This document shows positions 48,442-57,038 of a stretch of DNA of 64,000 nucleotides, piece after piece (the stretch's first letter is position 1; the number at the start of each line of letters is the position of its first letter). The DNA is from Mauremys mutica (lineage: Eukaryota; Chordata; Testudines; Geoemydidae), in contig NC_059072.1 in the NCBI RefSeq assembly GCF_020497125.1, positions 54,222,697 through 54,286,696 on the forward strand, written 5' to 3'. The position numbers and the translations under genes were made by a program. The notes beneath the pieces were generated by a model. That model was given only the letters and a program-made list of their open reading frames with translations. It made no database searches and was not told the origin of the DNA.

Positions 48442-49010
48442 ATGGCACAGGACATTAATGATTTCCTTGAGAATCTAGCAGCAATAGAAATGTCTAATCT
48501 GAATCCAACAATAGAACAGCTACCCCAAGTTATAACACCATTGAGTCAAGTAGTGGGAAAATCACCCCAAATTATAACACCATTATGGAAGGACCAACAT
48601 GGAAGACCTATAGTAGATATAAGTATAGATAACGGAAAGGTCCACCAGTTATGCTACTTAGAAACAGGATCCACTTACTTTGTTCCAAAATTCAACAAGC
48701 TTTATCCCATATGTTTCTTTGGAAACAGCAGAGATTCAGGGACTACAAGAGATAAGAAGTGAAATACCACTAAGCATTCCACTAGAAGTCAGTATAGGAA
48801 AGAAAAGGGTGGAAAATGTGCATTTTGGATTCAAGAAATGGAGATAATGGATGCGGAGTAATAGGGGTAGTTATGCTTAAAGTATTACGTTGCTCAATAG
48901 ATCTTGTGAAGAATGTTCTGTGGGCATTAAAGTTAAAAAATGTAAAAGTGATAATAATAGTAATAGTGATAATAATAATTAATATAATATGTAGTAATAC
49001 CTTTTTATAT
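48442..49010 (+). pseudogene. Retropepsin-like segment 1, downstream of integrase
   Basis: The frame 48442-48762 has an acidic N-terminal part, then QHGRPIVDISIDNG and CYLETGST (48652-48675), which fits the beta-strands leading to a retropepsin active site, with Glu in place of the catalytic Asp. After a frameshift the expected second half appears: IPLSIPLEVSI, NVHFGF, and GCGVIGVVML (48852-48878), resembling the G-I-I-G-x-D motif but with Val at the Asp position. It aligns with segment 2 over its whole length. The position between integrase and env is not the usual place for a retroviral protease. Alternatives: an unrelated accessory domain with convergent motifs. Confidence in homology of the two segments is higher than in the protease label. 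Confidence 0.6.
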
Positions 49011-49097
49011 GATTAATTTAATAGGGAAAGTTAAAAAAGAGAAAGGAAAGTAGATGAAAGGTGGCAGAATGGTTTAAAGAAATTCCTCAGGGAGACT

Positions 49098-49565
49098 GAG
49101 TCATCTGTCTGCCGCCCCCATCAGGAAAACCGAGAGGTCTGCTGCTTGCCAAGAGCTAGGATTCATGATGTGACGGAGAGACTGCTGAGACTCATCAAGC
49201 CCTCGGATCGCTACTCCTTCCTGCTTTTCCACGTGGGTACCAATGATACTGCCAAGAATGACCTTGAGCGGATCACTGCAGACTACGTGGCTCTGGGAAG
49301 AAGGATTAAGGAGTTTGAGGTGCAAGTGGTGTTCTCGTCCATCCTCCCTGTGCAAGGAAAAAGCCTTGGTAGAAACTGTCCAATTGTGGAAGTCAACCAA
49401 TGGTCATGCAGGTGGTGTCGGAGAGTAGGCTTTGGATTCTTTGAGCACGGGATGGTGTTCCAAGAAGGAGGAGTGCTAGGCAGAGACAGGCTCCACCTAA
49501 TGATGAGAGGGAAGAACATCTTTGCAAGCAGGCTGGCTAACCTAGGGAGGAGGGCTTTAAACTAG
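49098..49565 (+). pseudogene. CR1 ORF1 C-terminal SGNH-hydrolase-like domain
   Basis: The frame to the stop after 49562 has FHVGTNDTAKNDLERI, the block containing G-T-N-D of SGNH hydrolases, and a late DRLHLMMRG segment that could supply the Asp-x-x-His pair. CR1 and L3 ORF1 proteins are known to carry such an esterase domain, thought to act in RNP or membrane association. The N-terminal catalytic Ser block is missing through 5' truncation. Confidence 0.75.
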
Positions 49566-49678
49566 GTTCACCGGGGGAAGGAGACCAAAGCCCTGAGGTA
49601 AGTGGGGAAATGGGATACTGAGAGGAAGCACGAGCAGGAGAGTGCAAGAGGGGAGGACTCCTGTCTCATACTGAGAAA

Positions 49679-50419
49679 GTGAGACAATCAGTTAGTTATC
49701 TTAAGTGCTTATGCACAAATGCAAGAAGCCTGGGAAACAAGCAGGGAGAACTGGAAGTCTTGGCACAGTCAAGGAACTATGATGTGATTGGAATAACAGA
49801 GAAATGGTGGGATAACTCACATGACTGGAGTACTGTCATGGATGAATATAAACTGTTCAGGAATGACAAGCACAGCAGAAAAGATGGGGGAATTGCACTG
49901 TATGTAAGAGAGCAGTATGACTGCTCAGAGCTCTGGTATGAAACTGCAGAAAAACCTGAGAGTCTCTGGATTAAGTTTAGAAGTGTGAGCAACAAGGATA
50001 ATGTGGTGGGAGTCTGCTATAGACCACCAGACCAGGGAGATGAGGTGGACAAGGCTTTCTTCCGGCAACTAACAGAAGTTACTAGATCACAGGCCCTGGT
50101 TCTCATAGGAGACTTTAATCACCCTGATATCTGCTGGGAGAGCAATACAGCAGTGCACAGACAAACCAGGAAGTTTTTGGAAAGTGTAGGGGACAATTTC
50201 CTGGTGCAAGTGCTGGAGGAACCAACTAGGGGCAGAGCTCTTCTTGACCTGCTGCTCACAAACCTGGAAGAATTAGTAGGGGAAGCAATAGTGGATGGGA
50301 ATCTGGGAGGCAGTGACCATGAGTTGGTCAAGTTCAGGATCCTGACACAAGGAAGAAAGGAGAGCAGCAGAATACAGACTCTGGACTTCAGAAAAGCAGA
50401 CTTTGACTCAGGGAACTGA
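49679..50419 (+). CDS. CR1 ORF2 endonuclease domain (open segment)
   Basis: 246 uninterrupted codons. Motifs of the apurinic-endonuclease fold run in order: [12 protein letters not shown] at the start, [10 protein letters not shown] (catalytic Glu), [22 protein letters not shown] (Asp/Asn), and [10 protein letters not shown] (Asp-His). All catalytic residues are visible. It would nick the target to prime reverse transcription. The first ATG is slightly upstream of the true domain start; ORF2 probably began nearby. A stop after 50417 cuts it from the RT, so the full protein is not made. Confidence 0.88.
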   Translation: MRQSVSYLKCLCTNARSLGNKQGELEVLAQSRNYDVIGITEKWWDNSHDWSTVMDEYKLFRNDKHSRKDGGIALYVREQYDCSELWYETAEKPESLWIKFRSVSNKDNVVGVCYRPPDQGDEVDKAFFRQLTEVTRSQALVLIGDFNHPDICWESNTAVHRQTRKFLESVGDNFLVQVLEEPTRGRALLDLLLTNLEELVGEAIVDGNLGGSDHELVKFRILTQGRKESSRIQTLDFRKADFDSGN

Positions 50420-51359
50420 TGGGCAGGATCCCCTGGGAGAATAACATGAGGGGGAAAGGAGTCCAGGAGAGCTGGCTGTATTTTAAAGAATCCTTACTGA
50501 GGTTGCAGGAACAAACCATCCTGATGTGTAGAAAAAATAGTAAATATGGCAGGTGACCAGCTTGGCTTAACAGTGAAATCCTTGCTGATCTTAAACACAG
50601 AAAAGAAGCTTACAAGAAGTGGAAGATTGGACAGATGACCAGGGAAGAGTATAAAAAGATTGCTCTGGCATGCAGGAGTGAAATCAGGAAGGCCAAATCA
50701 CAACTGGAGTTGCAGCTAGCAAGAGATGTTAAGAGTAATGAGAAGGGTTTCTTCAGGTATGTTAGCAAAAGAAGAAAGTCAAGGAAAGTGTGGGCCCCTT
50801 ATTGAATGAGTGAGGCAACCTAGTGACAGAGGATGTGGAAAAAAACTAATGTACTCAATGATTTTTTGCCTCTGTCTTCACGAACAAGGTCAGCTCCCAG
50901 ACTACTGCACTGGGCAGCACAGCATGGGGAGGAGGTGACCAGCCCTCTGTGGAGAAAGAAGTGGTTTGGGATGATTTAGAAGAGCTGGATGAGCATAAAT
51001 CCATGGTGCCATATTCGCTTCATCGGAGGGTGCTAAAGGAGTTGGTGGATGTGATTGTAGAGCCATTGGCCATTATCTTTGAAAACTCATGATGATCGGG
51101 GGAGGTCCCAGATGACTGGAAAAAGGCTAATATAGTGCCCATCTTTAAAAAAGGGAAGAAGGAGGATCTGGGAAACTACAGGCCAGTCAGCCTCACCGCA
51201 GTCCGTGGAAATATCATGGAGCAGGTCCTCAAGGAATCAATTTTGAAGCACTTAGAGGAGAGGAAAGTGATCAGAAACAGTCAGCATGGCTTCACCAAGG
51301 GCAAGTCATGCCTGACTAACCTAATTGCCTTCTGTGGTGAGAACCGGCTCTGTGAATGA
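50420..51359 (+). pseudogene. CR1 ORF2 linker and RT fingers
   Basis: Frames alternate through WLNSEILADLKHRKEAYKKWK-like sequence (about 50555-50640) to 51135-51359 with [14 protein letters not shown] and [14 protein letters not shown], the RT fingers. Several stops and frameshifts. Confidence 0.75.
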
Positions 51360-52098
51360 GGGGAAAGCAGAGGATGACTTTAGCAAAGCTTTTGATACGG
51401 TCTCCCACAGTATTCTTGCCAGCAAGTTAAAGAAGTATGGGCCGGATGAATGGACCATAAGGTGGATAGAAAGCTGGCTAGATCATCAGGCTGAATGGGT
51501 AGCGATCAATGGCTCCATGTCTAGTTGGCAGCTGGTATCAAGCGGAGTGCCCCAAGGTTCAGTCCTGGGGCTGGTTTTGTTCAATATCTTCATTGATGAT
51601 CTGGAGGATTGTGTGGACTGCACCCTCAGGAAGTTTGCAGATGACACTAACCTGGGAGGAGTGGTAGATACGCTGGAGGGTAGGGATAGGATACAGAGGA
51701 ACCTAGACAAATTAGAGGATTGGGCCAAAAGAAAACTGATGAGGTTCAATAAGGACAAGTGCAGAGTCCTGCACTTAGGACAGAAGAATTCCATGCACTG
51801 CTACAGACTAGAGACCGAATGGCTAGGCAGCAGTTCTGCAGAAAAGGACCTAGGGGTTACAGTGGATGAGAAGCTGGATATGAGTCAACAGTGTACGCTT
51901 GTTGCCAACAAAGCCAATGGCATTTTGGGCTGTATAAGTAGGGGCATTGCCAGCAGATTGGGGGACGTGATCATTCCCCTCTATTCGACATTGGTGAGGC
52001 CTCATCTGGAGTACTGTGTCCAGTTTTGGGCCCCACACTACAAGAAGGATGTGGAAAAATTAGAAAGAGTCCAGCAAAGGGGCAACAAAAATGATTAG
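51325..52098 (+). CDS. CR1 ORF2 reverse transcriptase palm and thumb (open segment)
   Basis: 257 uninterrupted codons. [11 protein letters not shown] carries the first catalytic Asp, [10 protein letters not shown] is the motif before the active site, and FADDTNL at 51634-51654 is the YxDD box of this clade. The thumb follows with [15 protein letters not shown] and [17 protein letters not shown]. It is joined out of frame to the fingers at about 51340-51360, and the C-terminal end shifts frame at 52098. The catalytic core itself is intact, in contrast with the antisense copy at 31957-33497, where FADD became FAND. Confidence 0.88.
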   Translation: MPSVVRTGSVNEGKAEDDFSKAFDTVSHSILASKLKKYGPDEWTIRWIESWLDHQAEWVAINGSMSSWQLVSSGVPQGSVLGLVLFNIFIDDLEDCVDCTLRKFADDTNLGGVVDTLEGRDRIQRNLDKLEDWAKRKLMRFNKDKCRVLHLGQKNSMHCYRLETEWLGSSSAEKDLGVTVDEKLDMSQQCTLVANKANGILGCISRGIASRLGDVIIPLYSTLVRPHLEYCVQFWAPHYKKDVEKLERVQQRGNKND

Positions 52099-52184
52099 GG
52101 GGCTGGAGCACATCACTTATGAGGAGAGGCTGAGGGAACTGGGATTATTTAGTCTGCATAAGAGAAGAATGAAAGGGAGGGGAT

Positions 52185-52442
52185 TTGATAGCTGCTTTCA
52201 ACTACCTAAAAGGGGGTTCCAAAGAGGATGGATCTAGACTCTTCTCAGTGGTAGCAGATGACACAACAAGGAGTAATGGTCTCCAGTTGCAGTGGGGGAG
52301 GTTTAGGTTGGATATTAGGAAAAGCTTCTTCACTAGGAGGGTGGTGAAGTACTGGAATGGGTTACCTAGGGAGATGGTGGAATCTCCTTCCTTAGAGGTT
52401 TTTAAGGTCAGTATTGACAAAGCTCTGGCTGTTATGATTTAG
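52185..52442 (+). pseudogene. CR1 ORF2 C-terminal segment
   Basis: Contains [18 protein letters not shown] and [13 protein letters not shown], the conserved C-terminus of CR1 ORF2, ending at a stop followed by the short 3' UTR. Out of frame with the upstream RT. Confidence 0.82.
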
Positions 52443-52533
52443 TTGGGAATTGGTCCTGCTTTGAGCAGGAGTTTGGACTAGATGACCTCTTGAGGTCCCT
52501 TCCAACCCTGATATTCTATGATTCTATGAGGAA

Positions 52534-53141
52534 GAGATGGGAGAGTTGTTGGATTTAGACTTTCCATTAAACGAGTTAATGAGATTAGTGGCAGCAGAAG
52601 AGGAAGTGGACAACTGGATAGAGGAGTCAGAGGAAGAGGAAATACCACCAATGATAGTGTCCCAATTATCAATAGACCCGCAGTCATGCCCGCGGGAGCT
52701 CCGCTACTCCCGCGGCTCGGGGGCGCCTCCCGGGCATGACTGCTTGGGGCGGCCAAAAACCTAGAGCCGCCCCTGTCAATAGACCAGTTTTGAAGGCCCC
52801 TGGTCCAGGTCTGAATCAACATGGCAGAAGTTGAAATGCTATGTTATGAGGACACTGGCTCCACAATTTCAATGTTAAATACTGGAATGGACTTTGATCT
52901 TTTGCAATATATATCAGAAAACATATGTTTGATCACTGGAATGCTAGGAAACCAAGTATTAATTCCTTTAAATGTGCCATTGTCTATAAATGTGAGGCTA
53001 AGGCAACTGAAGAATATACAATTTGGTATGATGAACTTTGGAAATGACGGGTATGGAATCATTGGGGTGGATGTTATTTTTCAATTAAATTGTGTAATAG
53101 ACATAAAAATAGAATGTTGTGGGATATGGCATAAAAGTTGA
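52534..53141 (+). pseudogene. Retropepsin-like segment 2, between integrase and env
   Basis: A Glu/Asp-rich N-terminal stretch (52537-52668) is interrupted by a hAT fragment at 52677-52775. The frame 52821-53141 then has CYEDTGSTISML (DTGST at 52851-52865), LIPLNVPLSINV, NIQFGM, and YGIIGVDVIFQL (53052-53087). D-T-G and G-I-I-G-x-D are the two signatures of retropepsins in the right order, about 70 residues apart. A QHG triplet before the motif also aligns with segment 1, though about 15 residues between it and CYEDTG are missing here. The catalytic Asp is present in this copy. It is followed by env. The usual gag-pol protease cannot be assessed because that region is lost. Confidence 0.62.
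52677..52775. mobile_element. Truncated GC-rich hAT element with 8-bp TSD
   Basis: TCAATAGA occurs at 52669-52676 and 52776-52783. The right end CTAGAGCCGCCCCTG matches the hAT element ending at 12632, and CGCAGTCATGCCCGCGG matches its internal unit. The left TIR is absent although the duplication is present, so the left end was lost without removing the flank. Interrupts retropepsin-like segment 2. Confidence 0.8.
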
Positions 53142-53381
53142 AAAAGGGGGGAGGAAATAGGTAGAATTTTTAAAAAAGAAAATAATAATAGAATATAAGC
53201 TAAAGATACTATAGATAGTATAAAGTAGAATTAGGATGTAAAATAAATAGGATAAATAATATAAAAAGTGCTAAGAGGAAAAAAAACCATACCTGGTACA
53301 AATGTTATTTTCAATCACTTTTTATAAAACGTGTTACTTAAATAAAACATATATTTACATACTTTTAAAGGAGATAGGGTC
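53142..53381 (+). other. AT-rich pol-env spacer
   Basis: Purine- and AT-rich sequence with no open frame of note. Part of the ERV. Confidence 0.5.
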
Positions 53382-53403
53382 TTTCATTATTCTTATTTTT
53401 CAG
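53382..53403 (+). promoter_or_regulatory. Splice acceptor upstream of env
   Basis: A pyrimidine-rich TTATTCTTATTTTTCAG tract ends at 53403, 10 bases before the env ATG at 53414. This is the standard layout of the subgenomic env mRNA acceptor. The corresponding donor in the leader was not located with confidence. Confidence 0.65.
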
Positions 53404-53413
53404 AAAAAGCCAG

Positions 53414-54950
53414 ATGGTGGAAGATGCAGTTCTATTCATCTGGGTATTTGTGGCTACTGGATTCTGCTATAGTGGTGCAAATTTGGATGCAGAGAAATCA
53501 ATAATAAAGATTCAATGGACCATGTCCAATCAAACAGCTATTGCCAAAATTAATGTGGGTTGTTTCTTTACAGTTCCAGAACTAAGTGCTAAGAACAGAA
53601 TGGTACAGGTCATAATGGGGCCCGTATGGGTTATACATTTTTTGGTACAAAATAATTCAGGCAAAATGCCTATTATAGCAGGTTCTCATAGGTGTTTTAC
53701 TACATTCTCCTCTCTAACCCAGGGAACCTTGAAGTTCCCATGGCTATCCCTCACCAGGGCCAATAAAATGTGAATAGGTAGCTAAAGAAGGAAAAGGTTC
53801 AATATGTGGAAAGGCAGTAAGAACTGGACAATGGCAATGTGTGCTAGTAGACAAATCTGGAACACCTGCACACTCCAATAGTCTCCTGGTAACCACAGAA
53901 AGAATAACTAGTACCCCTTTTGTAATTACAATACCAACAAACAGTATACAGGCAAAAAAAAATCGGGGGGAATACTACAATGATGTGTAAATGGTCTTTG
54001 GATATAGATAAGAAAATGTGAAGTTTAGTACACCATACCAAGGTAGTAAATATGAAAGAGGGCCATTCCCAATGGACAACCCCACCTAATCCATGTGATG
54101 AAGAAAAAATTATCCACATTTCTGTAATATTAAGTGGACAAAAATATCAATGGAGTTGAGTAAAGAAAGGAAAAACATGGGCACATGTAGTTGATAGATC
54201 ACTGACACAACAAAATATGACAATTATAAATGATGGCCCAGGAAAAGATAAACCTATGCTATAGTATAAAGGGGGAGGGGGTTTGTGTATGAAACTATAA
54301 GGAATAAATAATTGTATACAAGTTTTAAAGGAAAGCCCTTCATGTGCTTTCATAGCATTGTATGCTGCCAAATGGACAAAAGAAGATAAAGAACCAATAT
54401 TATTAAAATGGGCTCAGAACAATGCTAAAATAAGGGATGCTATATAGTATCGTTGATCTGCAGGGAGGATAAAGTAGAATAAGCATTCAGTGTGTAGCAC
54501 AACCAAAAGTTCTATTTACAAAAAAAGTTCAATTAAGCCTGCACGCACCTTGGAATAGACAAATAGTAGGGGGTAATGAATGTAAGAGAAATGATACAGG
54601 CCAAGTTTTATTTTCCTATTGGAGGGGAGGGTAGTACAGTTATAACAAGAAAACATGGAAGTGGGACATGGAGAATTACTGGCCCTTATCTCAATTATAC
54701 TTTTACTAATCTACAGATATCCAAACTTAAAACCATTAACATTGGTCCCTATAGTAGAAGAGAACTTTAAAAGACAATTAATAATAGATCCCACTTATTC
54801 CCTAAAACAATAGTAATAGACTTAGCTTCCATTAACATTTCATCCATACAACCACAAAGTATTAAATACATCACACCTCTGTTTGTAGAACGGAAAAGAT
54901 GGATAGAAACCCAGCTCTTATTAAAGTCCCCTACAAATAGGAGGAAAAGA
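53414..54950 (+). pseudogene. ERV env, surface-unit remnant
   Basis: Starts at an ATG 10 bases after a splice acceptor. The first 20 residues are hydrophobic and look like a signal peptide; potential N-glycosylation sites (for example NQT) follow. The open frame ends at 53773, and the rest to 54938 is broken into short frames by many stops. At 54939-54950 the sequence encodes R-R-K-R, a furin-type cleavage site that marks the surface/transmembrane boundary. Envelope proteins mediate receptor binding; this copy cannot make one. I did not recognise the receptor class. Confidence 0.7.
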
Positions 54951-56812
54951 AGTTTAATAGATACAACTCTAGGAGAAGCAGATACAAGACTTGGAGTGTT
55001 GAATAGTATAGATGTAGAGCTATTGGCTAACAAGTTAAATGCAGTAGGATAACACTTAGGAGTTTTGTTCAAGCCTTTAAAAACATGTTTAAATTACACT
55101 AGTACTAGCCATTACTTAATAGCTAGTTTACTCCCTGGCTGGGAAAAGTTATAAAGAGCTGATCATTTAGCCATACTGGCCATGGCATTGGCTTGCATAC
55201 CAGCACAGGCTTGGACTGATGATGTGGTAAAAGATATTATAAGAAATGGAATGAGTGGAATCTTATCTTTAAAGAAGAAGCATAATGTGGAAACATGCCA
55301 TTAGGGTGGAACAAAAGTTGTCTTCCTGGTGGAAAATGGTGAATTTCACATACAATCGTCAAATAAATCAAATTACCACATATATAGTCATAATGTCCAA
55401 TGTCCAAACTGAATAGATATCTCCTATTGTAGTGCTAGGGATAAATATGAACAATAGCATAATGCAACCAACAGAACACAAACTATGGAGAATAAGACAA
55501 AACTCTGAATGGAAAGCGGTAGAATTTGAGGCTTGTATGGAAAACATGGATTCGGATATGTTTGTAATAGTGATACAATCCAGCCATATGATGTATGTTT
55601 AACTACGGAAAGGAGAAATGCCATTATCAGTTAGACCCTTTCCCGTTTAACGGATCCGTGGTAGTGTATATTGGAAACGAGTATGTATTAGAAGCTGGTG
55701 TAAGCTGTTTAAAGTTAATCATTTGTTCAATGTAACTCATAACCCTTATGAAAACCAATGTTTTTGTAATATCACCTTGTTGGTGGCATTAGGCATGGCC
55801 CTAGGTAACTCAGGAGGGTGGAAAAGCATAGTGCCAATTAAGCCTTTCTGTACCAGGCCTGAACAGATCCAAAGTTATTCTATGCTTGCCCAAAGCGCTT
55901 CCATGTTTGAACTCTAATTGACCTAACAGGCCAGCAACCGAGAATGGAATGTGTAACAGCTGGTTATCAGTGCAACACTGGTACCAGGAGGTAATAATGA
56001 GGCCTGCTTGCACCTGGCTAAGGGGCAGGATAACAAATCAAAGAAAGTAAGACAAGATAACGGTTCAAGAAAAAGTTACTAACGAGATAAATTGGTTGCT
56101 GCCAAGTATGATTTAACCTGCTTAATGTAATTGCTACCTGCATGATATATCTGCTACAGGGAAATAGAAGGGAGGGGGAAGTGGGGGGGAGTAGTAGGGG
56201 TAATAGGAATGCTTAGCTGAAATTATGTATAAAAAGGGAAAAGCTGTTTGTAACTGTGTGCTTGATCTGAGACGTGTCTGTCTCCGGGCACCGCTTTGAG
56301 ATCTCAAATAAACTTTGTCTGCTTCTCCACCTTGGTGTGTTTATTGGAGCGAAGCACACCGGGCAACGACCCTTCCCTGTTGCTGTCCTCGGGCACTTTG
56401 TGCCGGCAACAACCTCAATGATTGGTTGCGATTTCAGTTTCAGGGTACCTGAAATTGGTAATGAGGAAATGAAAGATCAGTATCAGATATACAGGCAGAT
56501 TGACCTAGTGCCTTTGGGATTAGATATAGATTTAGTCAAACAGCTAACAGACCATCCTGATTTACAAAAACTAAAAAGCCCAGGAAAACTCACAAGATTA
56601 TGATTACTGTTCATCACTCAACTAACAAAATTGGACAAATCATTGAGCATGTAAAAAGGGACGCCAAACGTAGCTGGTGGGAAGTATTTTTAGGATGGCC
56701 CCCTACAGCAATAGGATCCTTTAATACAATTTTATATCTTGTTATAATAATCTCAGCATTTCAGATTGTGATGGCACTGATGCTTATTGTTTTGGTATGC
56801 TGGGTCAAATAA
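54951..56812 (+). pseudogene. ERV env, transmembrane-unit remnant with solo LTR inside
   Basis: After the furin-type site the frame continues SLIDTTLGEADTRLG and then shows stops. A foreign solo LTR sits at 55849-56411. The last frame, 56600-56812, ends with a hydrophobic membrane-spanning stretch (about 56711-56806) and a very short cytoplasmic tail (CWVK). The CxxC or CX6CC motif expected in the ectodomain was not seen clearly. The gene is heavily broken. Confidence 0.7.
55849..56411 (+). mobile_element. Solo LTR of a different retrovirus, inside env
   Basis: Begins TGTACCAGG and ends CCGGCAACA, weak inverted ends. TATAAAAAG at 56228-56236, AATAAA at 56307-56312 and the downstream CTTTGTCTGCTTCTCCACC phrase fit a gammaretrovirus-like U3-R-U5. 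Env sequence resumes at 56412. A target duplication was not clear, so the 5' edge may be off by some tens of bases. Confidence 0.65.
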
Positions 56813-57027
56813 AAATGTAAGCAGCTAAAGCATGTATAGTCCACAAATATTGAAAGGAAAATGTGACCTTGGTGAGAATCAAGGATGGTGAGGAAATGTG
56901 CCAGTAAGAAGAGGTATCTGCTTGGTCTCACAGGAGAGCCTTGAGCCAATACTGGACTAAACTGAACATCTATTGACCTCACTAATTAAATGTGTATTGG
57001 GGTTGATAAATAAGTATATCACCCAAC

Positions 57028-57038
57028 AAGGAGGAGAG
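57028..57038 (+). promoter_or_regulatory. Polypurine tract
   Basis: AAGGAGGAGAG immediately precedes the 3' LTR start TGATACAAG, where plus-strand DNA synthesis primes in retroviruses. The 5' LTR has no such tract in front, as expected. Confidence 0.75.

Larger units (their letters stand above)
49086..52529 (+). mobile_element. CR1 LINE, 3.4 kb, inserted in the ERV
   Basis: 5'-truncated within ORF1 and complete at the 3' end, which carries TTGGACTAGATGACC and the ATTCTATGATTCTATGA tail. ERV-type sequence resumes right after. Contents: ORF1 esterase-like domain, ORF2 endonuclease and reverse transcriptase, short 3' UTR. Frameshifts and stops, mainly at 50420-51130 and 51340-51360, make it inactive. 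Same subfamily as 31957-33497. Confidence 0.92.

Noticed and set aside
48442..53141. ERV-L type dUTPase after integrase
   Set aside because: The dUTPase motifs, such as G-x-I-D-x-D-Y, are not found; D-T-G-S-T and G-I-I-G-V-D fit retropepsin better.
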